A stretch of DNA of 26,088 nt from CAZIUL01 sp964542475 (GTDB taxonomy: Bacteria; Planctomycetota; B15-G4; CAYZWU01). A program made the position numbers and the translations under genes. Position 1 is the first letter of the stretch. Each line of letters opens with the position of its first letter. The stretch is from positions 1-26,088 of the forward strand of contig CAZIUL010000056.1 of assembly GCA_964542475.1 (NCBI GenBank), read 5' to 3'. Shown here piece after piece: positions 8,641 through 16,568 of this stretch. The notes below the pieces were generated by a model, which was not told where the DNA came from, did not search any database, and was given only the letters and a program-made list of their open reading frames with translations.

Positions 8641-10001
8641 ACCAAACCGTTCGAACATTCCTTGCAACAGTTCTTCTGGCATGCATCATTTCCGCGCCGG
8701 GAACAACCCAGGAAAAACAGCTCCTCAAGCACAAAATCGAAAAGGCGCAGGCGGATCTGAAAACAGCGCGCAACACCCTGGACAAAACCAGAGAACAGCT
8801 CGAAGCCGTCTATCTGAAGCTGGAAAAGCAGTTCGATAGGATCTCCGGCTCCTACTGCATCCAGTTTTTACGGGCGTTGTCAGCGGCATGGGCAAAGGAG
8901 CTTCCCGGGATCGAGGAGAAATGGAAAAAGATCGCTGAGGGGTCCAGGCATACCTCGCGCCGCAGCCTGGATGATATGGCAGGCCCCATCCTGGAAAAAG
9001 CGGGCAGCAAGAGCCTGAACCTGGATCCACAGCTTCTAAGACCATTCGTGTCAAAAACCACGAACCTTCTTTATGATAGGTTCAAGCAGGGCGGTTCGGT
9101 GGATGCGGAAGACATCGAAGCAGATCTTCTGGATTTTCATTCACCAGACATTCAGTTTCACATATTCTGGAACGAACAGCTCTTCATGAAAACCGACGAA
9201 GCCAGGGCATTCGAGAAAGCAAACGAGGATTTCGCCGAGGCAAACATCAATCTGGACCGCATAGAACACCCCGAAAAGTACAGTGTGAAGGGCGAGATAG
9301 CGCCTCCCCGGATGGTTTATATCCCTGGGGGAAACTACCTCGTGGGGCCAAACACGGGAATGGAAAAAAGCCGACGTAGAATCAACCTGAGGGAGTTCTA
9401 CATCGACAAGTACGAGATCACGAACAAGGAGTACAGAGACTTCTTGAACAGCCTGACGCCCGAGCTTTCTGAAGAGTATGTGCCGCATTTCTGGCCCCTG
9501 AACAGAAACATGGAACACACCTACCCCGAAGACAGGGCGGATCATCCTGTGACCGGTGTATCGTGGAAAGCGGCTCTGGTATATACCGCATGGTGCGGCA
9601 AGCGGCTTCCCACCGAGGAAGAATGGGAGGTGGCGGCCCGCGGCAAGAAGCGCCTGGCCTATCCCTGGGGAAACAGCTTCGATCCGGAGCGCCTTAACGG
9701 CCTGGAATCAGGCATCAATCAAACAAGCGAGGTCGGTGCTTTTGCAGCCGGTGCATCACCTTTCGGCTGCATGGATATGGCGGGCAATGCTTGGGAATGG
9801 ACCAGCACAAACCAGGACGGCATTGTGATGAGCGAGCCTGACGAACGTGTCTTGAACATGGTGATCCGGGGAGGTGATTTCAGCGAAGCCCTGGACCATA
9901 CAAGAAGCGATTTCCGCTGGATGACGCCAATGGACCCGTATTCAGGCAGACGGCCGTCCGATAAAAATATAGGTTTCCGGTGCGTGAAAAAAGTGGATTA
10001 A
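8637..10001 (+). CDS. Secreted coiled-coil protein with SUMF1 (FGE-sulfatase fold) domain
   Basis: The protein has 454 aa. Residues 1-20 form a signal peptide. About 25-70 is a Lys/Glu-rich coiled coil, and about 70-215 is helical. About 224-452 is a SUMF1/formylglycine-generating-enzyme fold: RMVYIPGG, FYIDKYEITNKEYRDF, HPVTGVSWKAA, RLPTEEEWEVAARG, MAGNAWEWT (381-389), RGGDF (411-415) and GFRCV (446-450). True formylglycine-generating enzymes have catalytic cysteines in the segment after the RGG motif. Here that segment (SEALDHTRSDFRW) has none, so it is probably a binding or structural SUMF1 domain rather than a sulfatase-maturing enzyme. The start overlaps the stop of the 27-codon ORF, and a 67-aa membrane protein follows after 4 nt. 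Confidence 0.88.
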   Translation: MNQTVRTFLATVLLACIISAPGTTQEKQLLKHKIEKAQADLKTARNTLDKTREQLEAVYLKLEKQFDRISGSYCIQFLRALSAAWAKELPGIEEKWKKIAEGSRHTSRRSLDDMAGPILEKAGSKSLNLDPQLLRPFVSKTTNLLYDRFKQGGSVDAEDIEADLLDFHSPDIQFHIFWNEQLFMKTDEARAFEKANEDFAEANINLDRIEHPEKYSVKGEIAPPRMVYIPGGNYLVGPNTGMEKSRRRINLREFYIDKYEITNKEYRDFLNSLTPELSEEYVPHFWPLNRNMEHTYPEDRADHPVTGVSWKAALVYTAWCGKRLPTEEEWEVAARGKKRLAYPWGNSFDPERLNGLESGINQTSEVGAFAAGASPFGCMDMAGNAWEWTSTNQDGIVMSEPDERVLNMVIRGGDFSEALDHTRSDFRWMTPMDPYSGRRPSDKNIGFRCVKKVD

Positions 10002-10005
10002 TTCG

Positions 10006-10209
10006 ATGACACGCAGCAAAAAAGAAAAAACCGCGCGTGCAAAAACAAGCAGGCCCGGGCCAAGAGCATGCTTTTGTGTGCTCGGCCTGCTTTTCGAAGC
10101 CCTGGCGGACCTGGTCCTTCTTCCCATCCGTTTGGCATGGTTCATGATGAGAAGAAAAAAGGTGTCCATGGAAATCAGCAGCTTTGTCGAGCGAGGCAAG
10201 GACGGTTAA
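10006..10209 (+). CDS. Small membrane protein, 67 aa
   Basis: ATG 10006 lies 4 nt after the SUMF1 stop, so translation is probably coupled; I see no strong Shine-Dalgarno. The N-terminus is very basic (SKKEKTARAKTSR), followed by a hydrophobic segment from about residue 21 to 47 (CFCVLGLLFEALADLVLLP and on) and then MMRRKK. This suggests one or two short membrane helices or a membrane-embedded hairpin. It matches no family I know. Its position suggests it works with the SUMF1 protein, which is inference. Confidence 0.55.
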   Translation: MTRSKKEKTARAKTSRPGPRACFCVLGLLFEALADLVLLPIRLAWFMMRRKKVSMEISSFVERGKDG

Positions 10210-10306
10210 GCGATGCCCCTTCAGCAATACCGAAGCGATAGACGAGATGCGGCATGTACAAACGCCCGGGGGTTCCCCATAATGATCGTTTTTTCGAGGA
10301 TTCACG

Positions 10307-11419
10307 TTGGTACGAAGCACAAGAATAATTCATAACAGCGAAGAGTTTCTTCTTCAGGACAACGGCATCGGTGCCGAGTCGAGGACCATCACTTTCCTTG
10401 TGAGGCCCGGTTCCAAGGCAGCGTCAGGAACGAAAAACCAGAAGACCATACAGACCAACCACGGGGAATGGATTGCCGCGGCTTCGTGGAACGCAGACTC
10501 GTCCCGGATGACAAACCGGGGCTCGAAGGAGTTCACAGCCACATTCAAGGAGCTGTTGAGCAAGTATTTGGAACGCTCCCTTGAGACCGACAAAAAGGTC
10601 AAGCGCGCAAAGTACAGTTACATAGAGAATGACGGAAGACCGCACAGCAGCATTGCGGCCTCACACCCGCACGGCCTGGCAATAAACCTGTACTCCAAAA
10701 AAAGCCTGGCCGTTGAGAGCCTGGGTACGATCCCCGGCCTTGATTCGGAACCGAAGATAATGGAGACGGATGACATTGAAGGGTTCCTTACACGCGCCGT
10801 GGACGACGGTTATGCAGGGGCCATACTTGACGATGAGGATCTCGTATTCTCCTGCCTGAACAAATCGGAAGAGATGATATTCCTGAAACTCTGCCTGAAC
10901 CCCGACAGCGAAAAGGTTGAAGAGTACCTGCTCCGCAATGACGGCACATGGGACCAGTACGAGCTGGACGAAGACCTGGAGTTCTTCCTGGACCAGGACA
11001 GGTGCGACAGAAACATGACAAGGAATCTGGGAAAAATCCCTTTTATCGGCCATGAAGAGATGAACCGCGCCTGGACACTGAAAAAGCCAGAAGAGAAAAA
11101 CGCCCCGTTCGTGCTGTCCGCCGAGGAGGGGCCGTACGAAGGGATACCCGGTGGATGTGCGTCAGTCCTTTTTCAGAACAAGGAAAACGCCCTGAACTTC
11201 ATTCGCGAACGCGGGCTTTTCTCCTTCGAGGCCGTGTGCGTCGATAAAATAAAACCGTTCATCGAAAGCGCTAAAAAACAGAAGCGGACCATCCTTCTCG
11301 AACCGTTCAACCATCGCGCCTTAGGCGGAGCGCTCTGGCTCAACAATGATGTGATCATCCTGGATTCCTTCTCCGGTTTCTGGACCATGGACAAGGATTG
11401 GAGCTTCAAACCGGTTTAA
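10307..11419 (+). CDS. Hypothetical protein, 370 aa
   Basis: The only good start is TTG 10307, with GAGGA at about 6 nt. There is no signal peptide or membrane helix, so it is probably cytoplasmic. The middle (about 150-210) has an acidic alpha/beta segment, DDGYAGAILDDEDLVFSCL, faintly like SseB-type domains. The C-terminus has Trp-rich strands. I do not recognise the family. It lies 97 bp after the 67-aa gene and may be the end of the same transcript. Its TAA stop (11417-11419) overlaps the first bases of the 176-bp hairpin repeat. Confidence 0.7.
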   Translation: MVRSTRIIHNSEEFLLQDNGIGAESRTITFLVRPGSKAASGTKNQKTIQTNHGEWIAAASWNADSSRMTNRGSKEFTATFKELLSKYLERSLETDKKVKRAKYSYIENDGRPHSSIAASHPHGLAINLYSKKSLAVESLGTIPGLDSEPKIMETDDIEGFLTRAVDDGYAGAILDDEDLVFSCLNKSEEMIFLKLCLNPDSEKVEEYLLRNDGTWDQYELDEDLEFFLDQDRCDRNMTRNLGKIPFIGHEEMNRAWTLKKPEEKNAPFVLSAEEGPYEGIPGGCASVLFQNKENALNFIRERGLFSFEAVCVDKIKPFIESAKKQKRTILLEPFNHRALGGALWLNNDVIILDSFSGFWTMDKDWSFKPV

Positions 11420-11593
11420 CCCGCTTATTTCATACTCTTCGTCGCGAGGTGCCGTAAACTGTGTTGTGGCAAGGCGCATGTCAGGAGACGGCCGCAGGCC
11501 TGTTCCTACAGGTTGAGGATCGTCTCCTGGCATGAAACGCAGCCACAGCGCAGTTTACGGTGTCGCAGCAGATGAGTATGAAATATGCGGGTT
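11418..11593. repeat. Long-hairpin intergenic repeat, copy 1
   Basis: About 176 bp are repeated at 20761-20937, with about seven differences in the first 150 bp. The ends are inverted: AACCCGC...TATTTCATACTC on the left pairs with GAGTATGAAATA...GCGGGTT on the right, with one mismatch in 20 bp. Inward, GTAAACTG pairs with its complement, GGAGACG pairs with CGTCTCC, and a CCTGT-TCCT-ACAGG hairpin (11499-11512) caps the structure. There is no ORF inside. It lies between two converging genes. It could be a bidirectional terminator, a structured RNA or a MITE-like element. Confidence 0.8.
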
Positions 11594-11613
11594 AACAGCA
11601 TCCGGGCAAACGA

Positions 11614-12426
11614 TCAGCGGGTTGTCCGCGGCTCGAACTTTTCGCACTGACCAAGAAACCGGCACGGATTGTTGTAGAAAACATTCTCCACAGTGGTGTC
11701 ATCGTGGCCGCGACGACGCATTTCGAATATCGCCTCATGAAGGGTGCCCGGATCGCTCGGGCCCCAATCGCCTGATGCATCCACCATTACTCTCTCCCCT
11801 CCGAACCGCTCCAGCGTGTCCACCACTCTGGCCGGAGAGTTCTTCGTTGTTGGATAGATCGTCATGGCAGCCCAGAATCCTGAATCCAGGACCATGCGAG
11901 CGGTGTGCTCCTCGCAGTGGTCGATCGTCACTCTTTCAGGAACCACGCCGCCGTGGCCCGCGAGATAGTCCAGGATCATCCTGGTCCCCTTCAGCTTGTC
12001 TCCAAGGTGGGGTGTGTGAATCCAGACGAGCTGTTTCTCCCTGACAGCGAGCTCAACCTGCTCCTCAAAAATGGTCATTTCGTTTCGCGTGTTCTTGTTC
12101 AGGCCGATCTCGCCGATGCCTAGAACCGTGGGCTTGTCCAAGAACTCCGGGATCATTGCGATCACCTCGCGCGAAAAAGCAACGTCCTCGGCCTCCTTGG
12201 GGTTGATGCAGATCCAGCAGTAATGCTTGATATTGTACTGCAGTGCCCGGGTCGGCTCGAAAGTCGATATGTGCGTGAAATAGTCGTAAAACGCCTGGGG
12301 GCTCGTCCTGTCGTAGCCCGCCCAGAACGCCGGTTCGCAGCAGGCCACGGTGTGCATCATGGCCATCCGTACATAGTCCTGTGTAGTTCGTGCGATCATG
12401 TGAATGTGCGGTTCGATCACTTTCAT
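11614..12426 (-). CDS. TatD-family metal-dependent hydrolase
   Basis: This is an amidohydrolase-type TIM-barrel protein of 270 aa, the usual length for TatD-like enzymes. Metal and catalytic motifs are present in order: EPHIHM (His7, His9), GIGEIGL (Glu106), IHTPH (His137, His140), IDHCEEHT (His170, His174) and VDASGDW (Asp216/Asp220). There is no signal peptide, so it is cytoplasmic. It is closer in look to the EboB-like and other atypical TatD relatives than to the 3'-5' DNase TatD, but no other ebo genes are nearby, so the substrate is open. The start ATG has GGAG upstream. It lies 44 bp after the 85-aa gene and is probably co-transcribed. Confidence 0.85.
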   Translation of the reverse strand: MKVIEPHIHMIARTTQDYVRMAMMHTVACCEPAFWAGYDRTSPQAFYDYFTHISTFEPTRALQYNIKHYCWICINPKEAEDVAFSREVIAMIPEFLDKPTVLGIGEIGLNKNTRNEMTIFEEQVELAVREKQLVWIHTPHLGDKLKGTRMILDYLAGHGGVVPERVTIDHCEEHTARMVLDSGFWAAMTIYPTTKNSPARVVDTLERFGGERVMVDASGDWGPSDPGTLHEAIFEMRRRGHDDTTVENVFYNNPCRFLGQCEKFEPRTTR

Positions 12427-12470
12427 CCGTTGTTCTCCGTATCACCTGCTCCGAAAGCGTCAGCTGCCTT

Positions 12471-12728
12471 TCATGACGGTTCCGAAAAAAACTCGAGAAA
12501 ACCGTGCGCCCTATCCGTGCCGGGCTCCTTGAGAATATCCAGCGCATGGACCAGCTTCTTGCACCTTGGGTCGGACATGGCTTCTTTGCCGCCCGGCGCC
12601 CTTGCGATCCGGTCCAGCGCGGCTGCCGCCTCGAGAAGGTGTGAGCGTATGTCCAGAAAATACATATCCAGAAGCTCCGCCGCATTCATGACAGCGGGCA
12701 GCGGTTTTCGGTCAGAGTTTTCATCCAT
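12471..12728 (-). CDS. Hypothetical helical protein, 85 aa
   Basis: A strong GGGAGG Shine-Dalgarno precedes ATG 12728. The protein is small, soluble and predicted all-helical: MNAAELLDMYFLDIRSHLLE, then an amphipathic helix with RIARAPGG, a KKLVHALDIL helix and a short tail. I do not recognise a family. It is the first gene of a likely two-gene transcript with the TatD-like hydrolase and might assist it, which is inference from position only. Confidence 0.65.
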   Translation of the reverse strand: MDENSDRKPLPAVMNAAELLDMYFLDIRSHLLEAAAALDRIARAPGGKEAMSDPRCKKLVHALDILKEPGTDRAHGFLEFFSEPS

Positions 12729-12827
12729 CAGGAGACCTCCCTTTAATTACAACGTAATCTCACATCTATGCCATGAAGGCTAAAATCATGTGCATTGTAA
12801 AAAGAAATTCAAAAAAAGTCTCTTCTG

Positions 12828-12855
12828 TCTTGTAGGACTTGTCTTTCTTGTAGGA
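12828..12855 (+). repeat. Two 10-bp direct repeats TCTTGTAGGA, 18 bp apart
   Basis: TCTTGTAGGA occurs at 12828-12837 and again at 12846-12855 in the AT-rich divergent gap, about 50 bp upstream of the -35 box of the lipoprotein gene. The spacing is a little under two helical turns. They could be a regulator-binding site; nothing identifies the regulator. Confidence 0.3.
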
Positions 12856-12905
12856 TTCATTGGACAACCCTTCCCCAAAAAACCAACCCTGCCCAACCTA
12901 GCCCC

Positions 12906-12933
12906 TTGACCACAGGCCTCCTTACCCTACAAT
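12906..12933 (+). promoter_or_regulatory. Sigma70-type promoter for the COG3014-like/lpoB genes
   Basis: TTGACC (12906-12911) and TACAAT (12928-12933) each match consensus at 5 of 6 positions and are separated by 16 bp. Transcription would begin near 12940, giving a short leader of about 39 nt before ATG 12979. An AAGGAA Shine-Dalgarno is in that leader. Confidence 0.6.
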
Positions 12934-12978
12934 TTTCCAAATCGAACACTTAAAAAACATCAAGCAAGGAAACCTGTC

Positions 12979-14370
12979 ATGAGAAAAAACTTATTGTTGA
13001 TCTTGGTGGCTTCAGCTTGTCTCGCTCTTCAGGCCTGCGCAACCTACACCGAAAAGATACAGGGGATCATGGAGGGTTGTTACGAGAAGGGAAGGATGGA
13101 GGAGGCCGGGAAAGGGTTCCAGGACCTGATCGCGGATGGGGACAACGTTCACCTTCTCAGGCTGGAAAAGGGCATGGCCGAGATCGCCTCCGGTAATGCG
13201 AACGCATCGGTTAAAGAGTTCGAAGCGGCCATCAATCAGATGGTCGCCCTTTCAAGAAAAAGTACTTTGAAGGAGTTGGCGAGTCTAATCATCGACGACA
13301 CTATCCAGGAATACAGCGCAGCATTTTATGAGCAGGTCTGCGCCAGGATCTTCTGGAGCATGGCCTACATGCTGATGAAAGGCCGGTTCGAGGATGTATC
13401 AGCCGTATTCAGAGATCTGGACAACAAGATGGAACAGATCGAGGCGTTCTACAGCCACTCCTACAACAGCGACGGCAGGGGAAACAAGCTGAAACCATCG
13501 GAGTTCGACTTCCATATCCCCGCGCTTGGCAAGTATCTCGAGGCATTGACAGCGGAAAGACGAGGGGAGTTGGACAATGCGCGGTTATACATGGAGCAAG
13601 CGAAGAAAAGCATGCCTGAATGCCGCTATTTCGTGCAGGAAGACAGCAGGATAAGGAGAAGGGAAAGCGACAACCTCGTGTTCGTTTTCGCCATGCTCGG
13701 CACGATCCCAAGGAAAAAGGCCGGAGTAAGCCAGGAGCTTACCGCGTTGGTCGAGGGGATCAAGCTGCTTCATTCCGCTATCGTCAAAGAAAAAAGCGAA
13801 AATACCATACCCAGGGCTCTGATGACCGCGCCTGTAAAAATTCCTGTTTATGAAAACCGCAGACCTTTCTGGCACGGCGGGCTTTCGGTAAAACCGGTTC
13901 CGGGTAACGTTTCAGTGGAAACCCAGAAGGTTGCCGATTTCGACATGTATGCCAGGAAATGGCATAAAGAGATCCTGCCGGGCATCATGATCCGGGCTGC
14001 GGTACGGAGAATAATCAAGGAAGCGATCGCACGTGGGATAAGCGACGAGTTGACCGAAGAAGAAGACATGCGGGGGTTTATCGAGGCATTCCTTTCCTGT
14101 TTTTTCGGTTCCACCGAGACCGTTGACACGCGCTCGTGGTGCACCCTTCCCAGGGAGTGCCATGCAGCATGCATCAAGCTCCTGCCTGATACCCAAGCCG
14201 TGACGATCACGGCAAAAGGCGCAAACAGAGGAAAAAGATGGGGGGAGATCACTGTTCCCATCGATTGTGCAAATCCTGCTCCGGCCTTTGTTTTTGTGTT
14301 TCATCCCGGCAGGGATTGCGCCCCGATAATCATCGTGGACGAAGCGCACAGGGTCGGGCCGACGCTGTGA
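12979..14370 (+). CDS. COG3014-like outer-membrane lipoprotein, partner of LpoB
   Basis: The protein has 463 aa. The signal peptide ends in the lipobox LQAC (Cys20), so it is a lipoprotein. The first half is helical and TPR-like (EKGMAEIASGNANASVKEFEAAIN, then LEALTAERRGELDNARLYMEQAKK). The second half carries a motif, DTRSWCTLPRE (about 382-392), that I associate with COG3014 lipoproteins, usually encoded beside lpoB. Such proteins are uncharacterised but probably take part in regulating penicillin-binding proteins. It has its own promoter. LpoB follows after 157 bp. One Cys replaces the usual residue within the DTRSW-x-TLP motif. Confidence 0.75.
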   Translation: MRKNLLLILVASACLALQACATYTEKIQGIMEGCYEKGRMEEAGKGFQDLIADGDNVHLLRLEKGMAEIASGNANASVKEFEAAINQMVALSRKSTLKELASLIIDDTIQEYSAAFYEQVCARIFWSMAYMLMKGRFEDVSAVFRDLDNKMEQIEAFYSHSYNSDGRGNKLKPSEFDFHIPALGKYLEALTAERRGELDNARLYMEQAKKSMPECRYFVQEDSRIRRRESDNLVFVFAMLGTIPRKKAGVSQELTALVEGIKLLHSAIVKEKSENTIPRALMTAPVKIPVYENRRPFWHGGLSVKPVPGNVSVETQKVADFDMYARKWHKEILPGIMIRAAVRRIIKEAIARGISDELTEEEDMRGFIEAFLSCFFGSTETVDTRSWCTLPRECHAACIKLLPDTQAVTITAKGANRGKRWGEITVPIDCANPAPAFVFVFHPGRDCAPIIIVDEAHRVGPTL

Positions 14371-14452
14371 ACGCATCCGAAACTGAAATATTCGCGCATA
14401 TAAACTGTCCCTTGGATGAACCCGGCACCGGAAGGGTTTTCAAAAACGGTTC

Positions 14453-14482
14453 TTGACAGCTTTTGCCTCGGGTTTTTCACTG
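14453..14482 (+). promoter_or_regulatory. Weak candidate promoter before lpoB
   Basis: A perfect -35 box TTGACA (14453-14458) lies about 70 bp before ATG 14528, but the best -10 at normal spacing is only TTCACT (3 of 6). It could give lpoB separate expression from the upstream lipoprotein gene. Confidence 0.25.
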
Positions 14483-14527
14483 ATCAACAACACGCACGGA
14501 TTCGAGTCACTTGGAAAGGAACTAAAA

Positions 14528-15094
14528 ATGAAAAAGGTACTCGCGCTTTTCATTCTTCTCGCGATCGCTTTCGCAGGATGCAAGAGCTCCATCGAGGTGT
14601 TCGAGGAAGGCACAACAGTGGTCACGCGCAAGTTCGGCCCGAGCGATCTCGAGAAGCTTGGGGGCAGGCTGATGCAGCGGCTCAAAGAGAGCAAGCTCTC
14701 ATGGCTTTCAGGCAAGCCGAGGGTGGCGATCCTCGATTTCAGGAACAAGACCGACAAGCCAGGCCTGAACAAGCAGCCGTTCTTCGACGAGATCGAAACA
14801 GCGATGTTCAGTATGAACAAGTTCGACCTGATCGACTACCAGGAGACCAAGAAGCTTTTGGACGAGGCGGGCTACCAACAGAGCGATGTTTTCGACAACA
14901 ACACCGCGGTAGCGATGGGAAAAGCGGTCAGGGTCCGCTATGTCATGTGGGGGGATGTCTCGGTAAGTTCGGACATCGGGGCCGACAACCGCATGATCAA
15001 GCAGTACCGCCTGTCGCTCAAGATCACGGATGTGGAAACTCACAAGATAGCTTACCGCGACACGGAAAAAGCTCTTCTGAAAGCTGTGGATTAG
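14528..15094 (+). CDS. lpoB: Penicillin-binding protein activator LpoB (CsgG-like lipoprotein)
   Basis: The start is ATG 14528, preceded by AAGGA, giving 188 aa. An in-frame TTG at 14453 gives a longer reading, but that would bury the signal peptide. The signal peptide ends FAGC (lipobox, Cys18), so it is an outer-membrane lipoprotein. The body is a CsgG/LpoB-type domain: RVAILDFRNKTD, then DEIETAMFSMNKFDLIDYQE, AMGKAVRVRYVMWGDVS and a final LKITDVETHKIAYRDTEK strand pair, which are hallmarks of the family. In enterobacteria LpoB crosses the periplasm to stimulate the bifunctional penicillin-binding protein PBP1B. The adjacent COG3014-like lipoprotein is a usual companion in other bacteria. 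Confidence 0.85.
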   Translation: MKKVLALFILLAIAFAGCKSSIEVFEEGTTVVTRKFGPSDLEKLGGRLMQRLKESKLSWLSGKPRVAILDFRNKTDKPGLNKQPFFDEIETAMFSMNKFDLIDYQETKKLLDEAGYQQSDVFDNNTAVAMGKAVRVRYVMWGDVSVSSDIGADNRMIKQYRLSLKITDVETHKIAYRDTEKALLKAVD

Positions 15095-15138
15095 CAGGGC
15101 CGGCCCCGTGTGCCCGCCCGTCCGGGTTCTTCCCTCTT

Positions 15139-15181
15139 CCTGAACACCGAACACCATCAGGTGCCGGCAAAGCCGGCACCT
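15139..15181. terminator. GGTGTTCAGG box (minus) and perfect 10-bp hairpin in convergent gap
   Basis: CCTGAACACC (15139-15148, the reverse complement of the box) is followed by AGGTGCCGGC (15159-15168), loop AAA and GCCGGCACCT (15172-15181). The stem is perfect over 10 bp and runs two bases into the stop codon of the EAL-HDOD gene. It probably ends transcription of both lpoB and that gene, although no T-run is present. Confidence 0.5.
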
Positions 15182-16397
15182 ACGCATCGACCTTGATGAA
15201 CTCCTCCGCCATTTCAAGCGATTTTCTATGAAGCTCAGGCAGGCACTCCTCATCGAAACCTTCGAACCTATTCAGAATATCGAAAAGCTCCCAGTTCCCT
15301 ATTTCATACCCTATGACTACATCCATGATCTCCCTTGCAAGGCCCGGCCCCCCCACAAGAGCATCGATCACATCGGAACTGAGATGTATATCATCAAGCA
15401 CTCTGTCCACGGGCGTGTCCGAAAGCGCGTCAATGGTCGAGAACAGCCCCATTAGAAACATTTCGCCCGCGCGTTCCCTGAATCCGATCTTTTCCGCCAG
15501 CAGCTCGCAGAAACGCGCCCGGGTCACAGCGACCACAACCAGCTCCTTTGGTTTGTCGTTTCCAAGTATGGATACGATGCAAAGCGATGCCCACCTGCGC
15601 AGCTTGTCCGGGCCCATGATCGCCAGGGCCTGCCCGATGTTCGAAACCTCGCGGCGCAGGCCGAACATGGCGGAGTTTATGTGGCGGAGAAGCTTGTAGG
15701 TGAAGGAGACATCGTGCTTGACTATCGCTTCCACCTTGGAAAAATCCAGCTCAGGCTCATGCACCGCTTCGAGGAGCCTCAGGTTGTTTATCTTGCATTC
15801 CGGTATGCGGGCCTTTTGCACAATTATGGGCTTACAGAAGAAGTATCCCTGAAACAGATCGTACCCCATTTCATCGGCCTTCTCGAAATCGTCATGAGTC
15901 TCCACTTTTTCGGCAACGAGACGGATCTTCTTTGGACGGAGTTTGTTCGCGATCGTCCGTTGCTGTTCGGTGGTGGTGGTCATGAAGTCGATCTTGATGA
16001 TATCAGCCAGGCTGATCAAAGGATTGTCCAAGTCAAAGTTTTCGAAATCGTCGAGCGCTATGATGTACCCGTTCTCCTTGAGGTTTCTCACAGCGCCAAT
16101 CACTTCCTCATCAGGTTCGACCGTTTCCAGGACCTCGACCACGAGAGATTCTTTAGGAAGCATGAGCGCATGCTCGTTAAGAAGGGTGTTGCGCGTGAAG
16201 TTGATGAAAGCGGGGTTGCCGCCCGTGAGGGTTTCCAATCCTATGTTGAAGTAGCTGTCCGATATGACTGAGGAGGTTGCCTTGTCACCATCGATCTCTG
16301 AAAAAAAGTCGTCCAGGCCGGAGCGAAAAAGCAGCTCGTAACCGAACACTTTCTTGTCAGAGTCGAAAATAGGCTGTCTTGCCACAAACGCATTCAT
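15180..16397 (-). CDS. EAL-HDOD signalling protein (YuxH-type)
   Basis: ATG 16397 with GAGGAG at 6 nt gives a 405-aa protein starting MNAFVARQPIFD, the standard opening of this family; upstream in-frame codons have no such support. An EAL-like domain fills about 1-200. The EAL signature is replaced by ELL (GYELLFR), and many catalytic residues of c-di-GMP phosphodiesterases are not evident, so it is probably a binding or degenerate domain. An HDOD domain follows (about 205-400: FTYKLLRHINSAMFG, GPDKLRRWASLC, ARFCELLAEKIG, LFSTIDAL), which lacks the HD-phosphohydrolase metal motif. Such proteins act in signalling linked to motility, biofilm or c-di-GMP. The partner here is unknown. Confidence 0.9.
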   Translation of the reverse strand: MNAFVARQPIFDSDKKVFGYELLFRSGLDDFFSEIDGDKATSSVISDSYFNIGLETLTGGNPAFINFTRNTLLNEHALMLPKESLVVEVLETVEPDEEVIGAVRNLKENGYIIALDDFENFDLDNPLISLADIIKIDFMTTTTEQQRTIANKLRPKKIRLVAEKVETHDDFEKADEMGYDLFQGYFFCKPIIVQKARIPECKINNLRLLEAVHEPELDFSKVEAIVKHDVSFTYKLLRHINSAMFGLRREVSNIGQALAIMGPDKLRRWASLCIVSILGNDKPKELVVVAVTRARFCELLAEKIGFRERAGEMFLMGLFSTIDALSDTPVDRVLDDIHLSSDVIDALVGGPGLAREIMDVVIGYEIGNWELFDILNRFEGFDEECLPELHRKSLEMAEEFIKVDA

Positions 16398-16568
16398 CCT
16401 ATGCTCCTCAGAAACAGTCATGCTGTAATGAAAACATGCGTGTGCTTTCCCAACACACATCTTCTCCTTCGGTTACAACCGTTTCTATCGGAACATCCTG
16501 TGGATAAATCAAACGCAAATGACGGGATTGAAACTATTGAATTTTTCGAAAAAAAGGACGGTGTGGAG

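Noticed and set aside
8637..10001. Formylglycine-generating enzyme activating the sulfatase at the left end
   Set aside because: The SUMF1 domain lacks the catalytic cysteines, and the sulfatase-like protein lacks the target Cys, so they do not form a sulfatase/activator pair.
10213..10335. 40-codon ORF starting 4 nt after the 67-aa gene and overlapping the start of the 370-aa gene
   Set aside because: It has no ribosome-binding site and an arginine-rich, unstructured composition, and it overlaps a better supported gene in another frame.
14416..15231. Long plus-strand frame overlapping lpoB, giving a 271-aa Arg/Gln-rich translation
   Set aside because: It is the shadow of lpoB in another frame: low-complexity composition, no ribosome site, and it runs over the convergent hairpin.
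16510..16540. Minus-strand promoter TTGATT-17-GATAGA before the EAL-HDOD gene
   Set aside because: The -10 matches consensus at only three positions, so it is not better than chance in this AT-richer gap.
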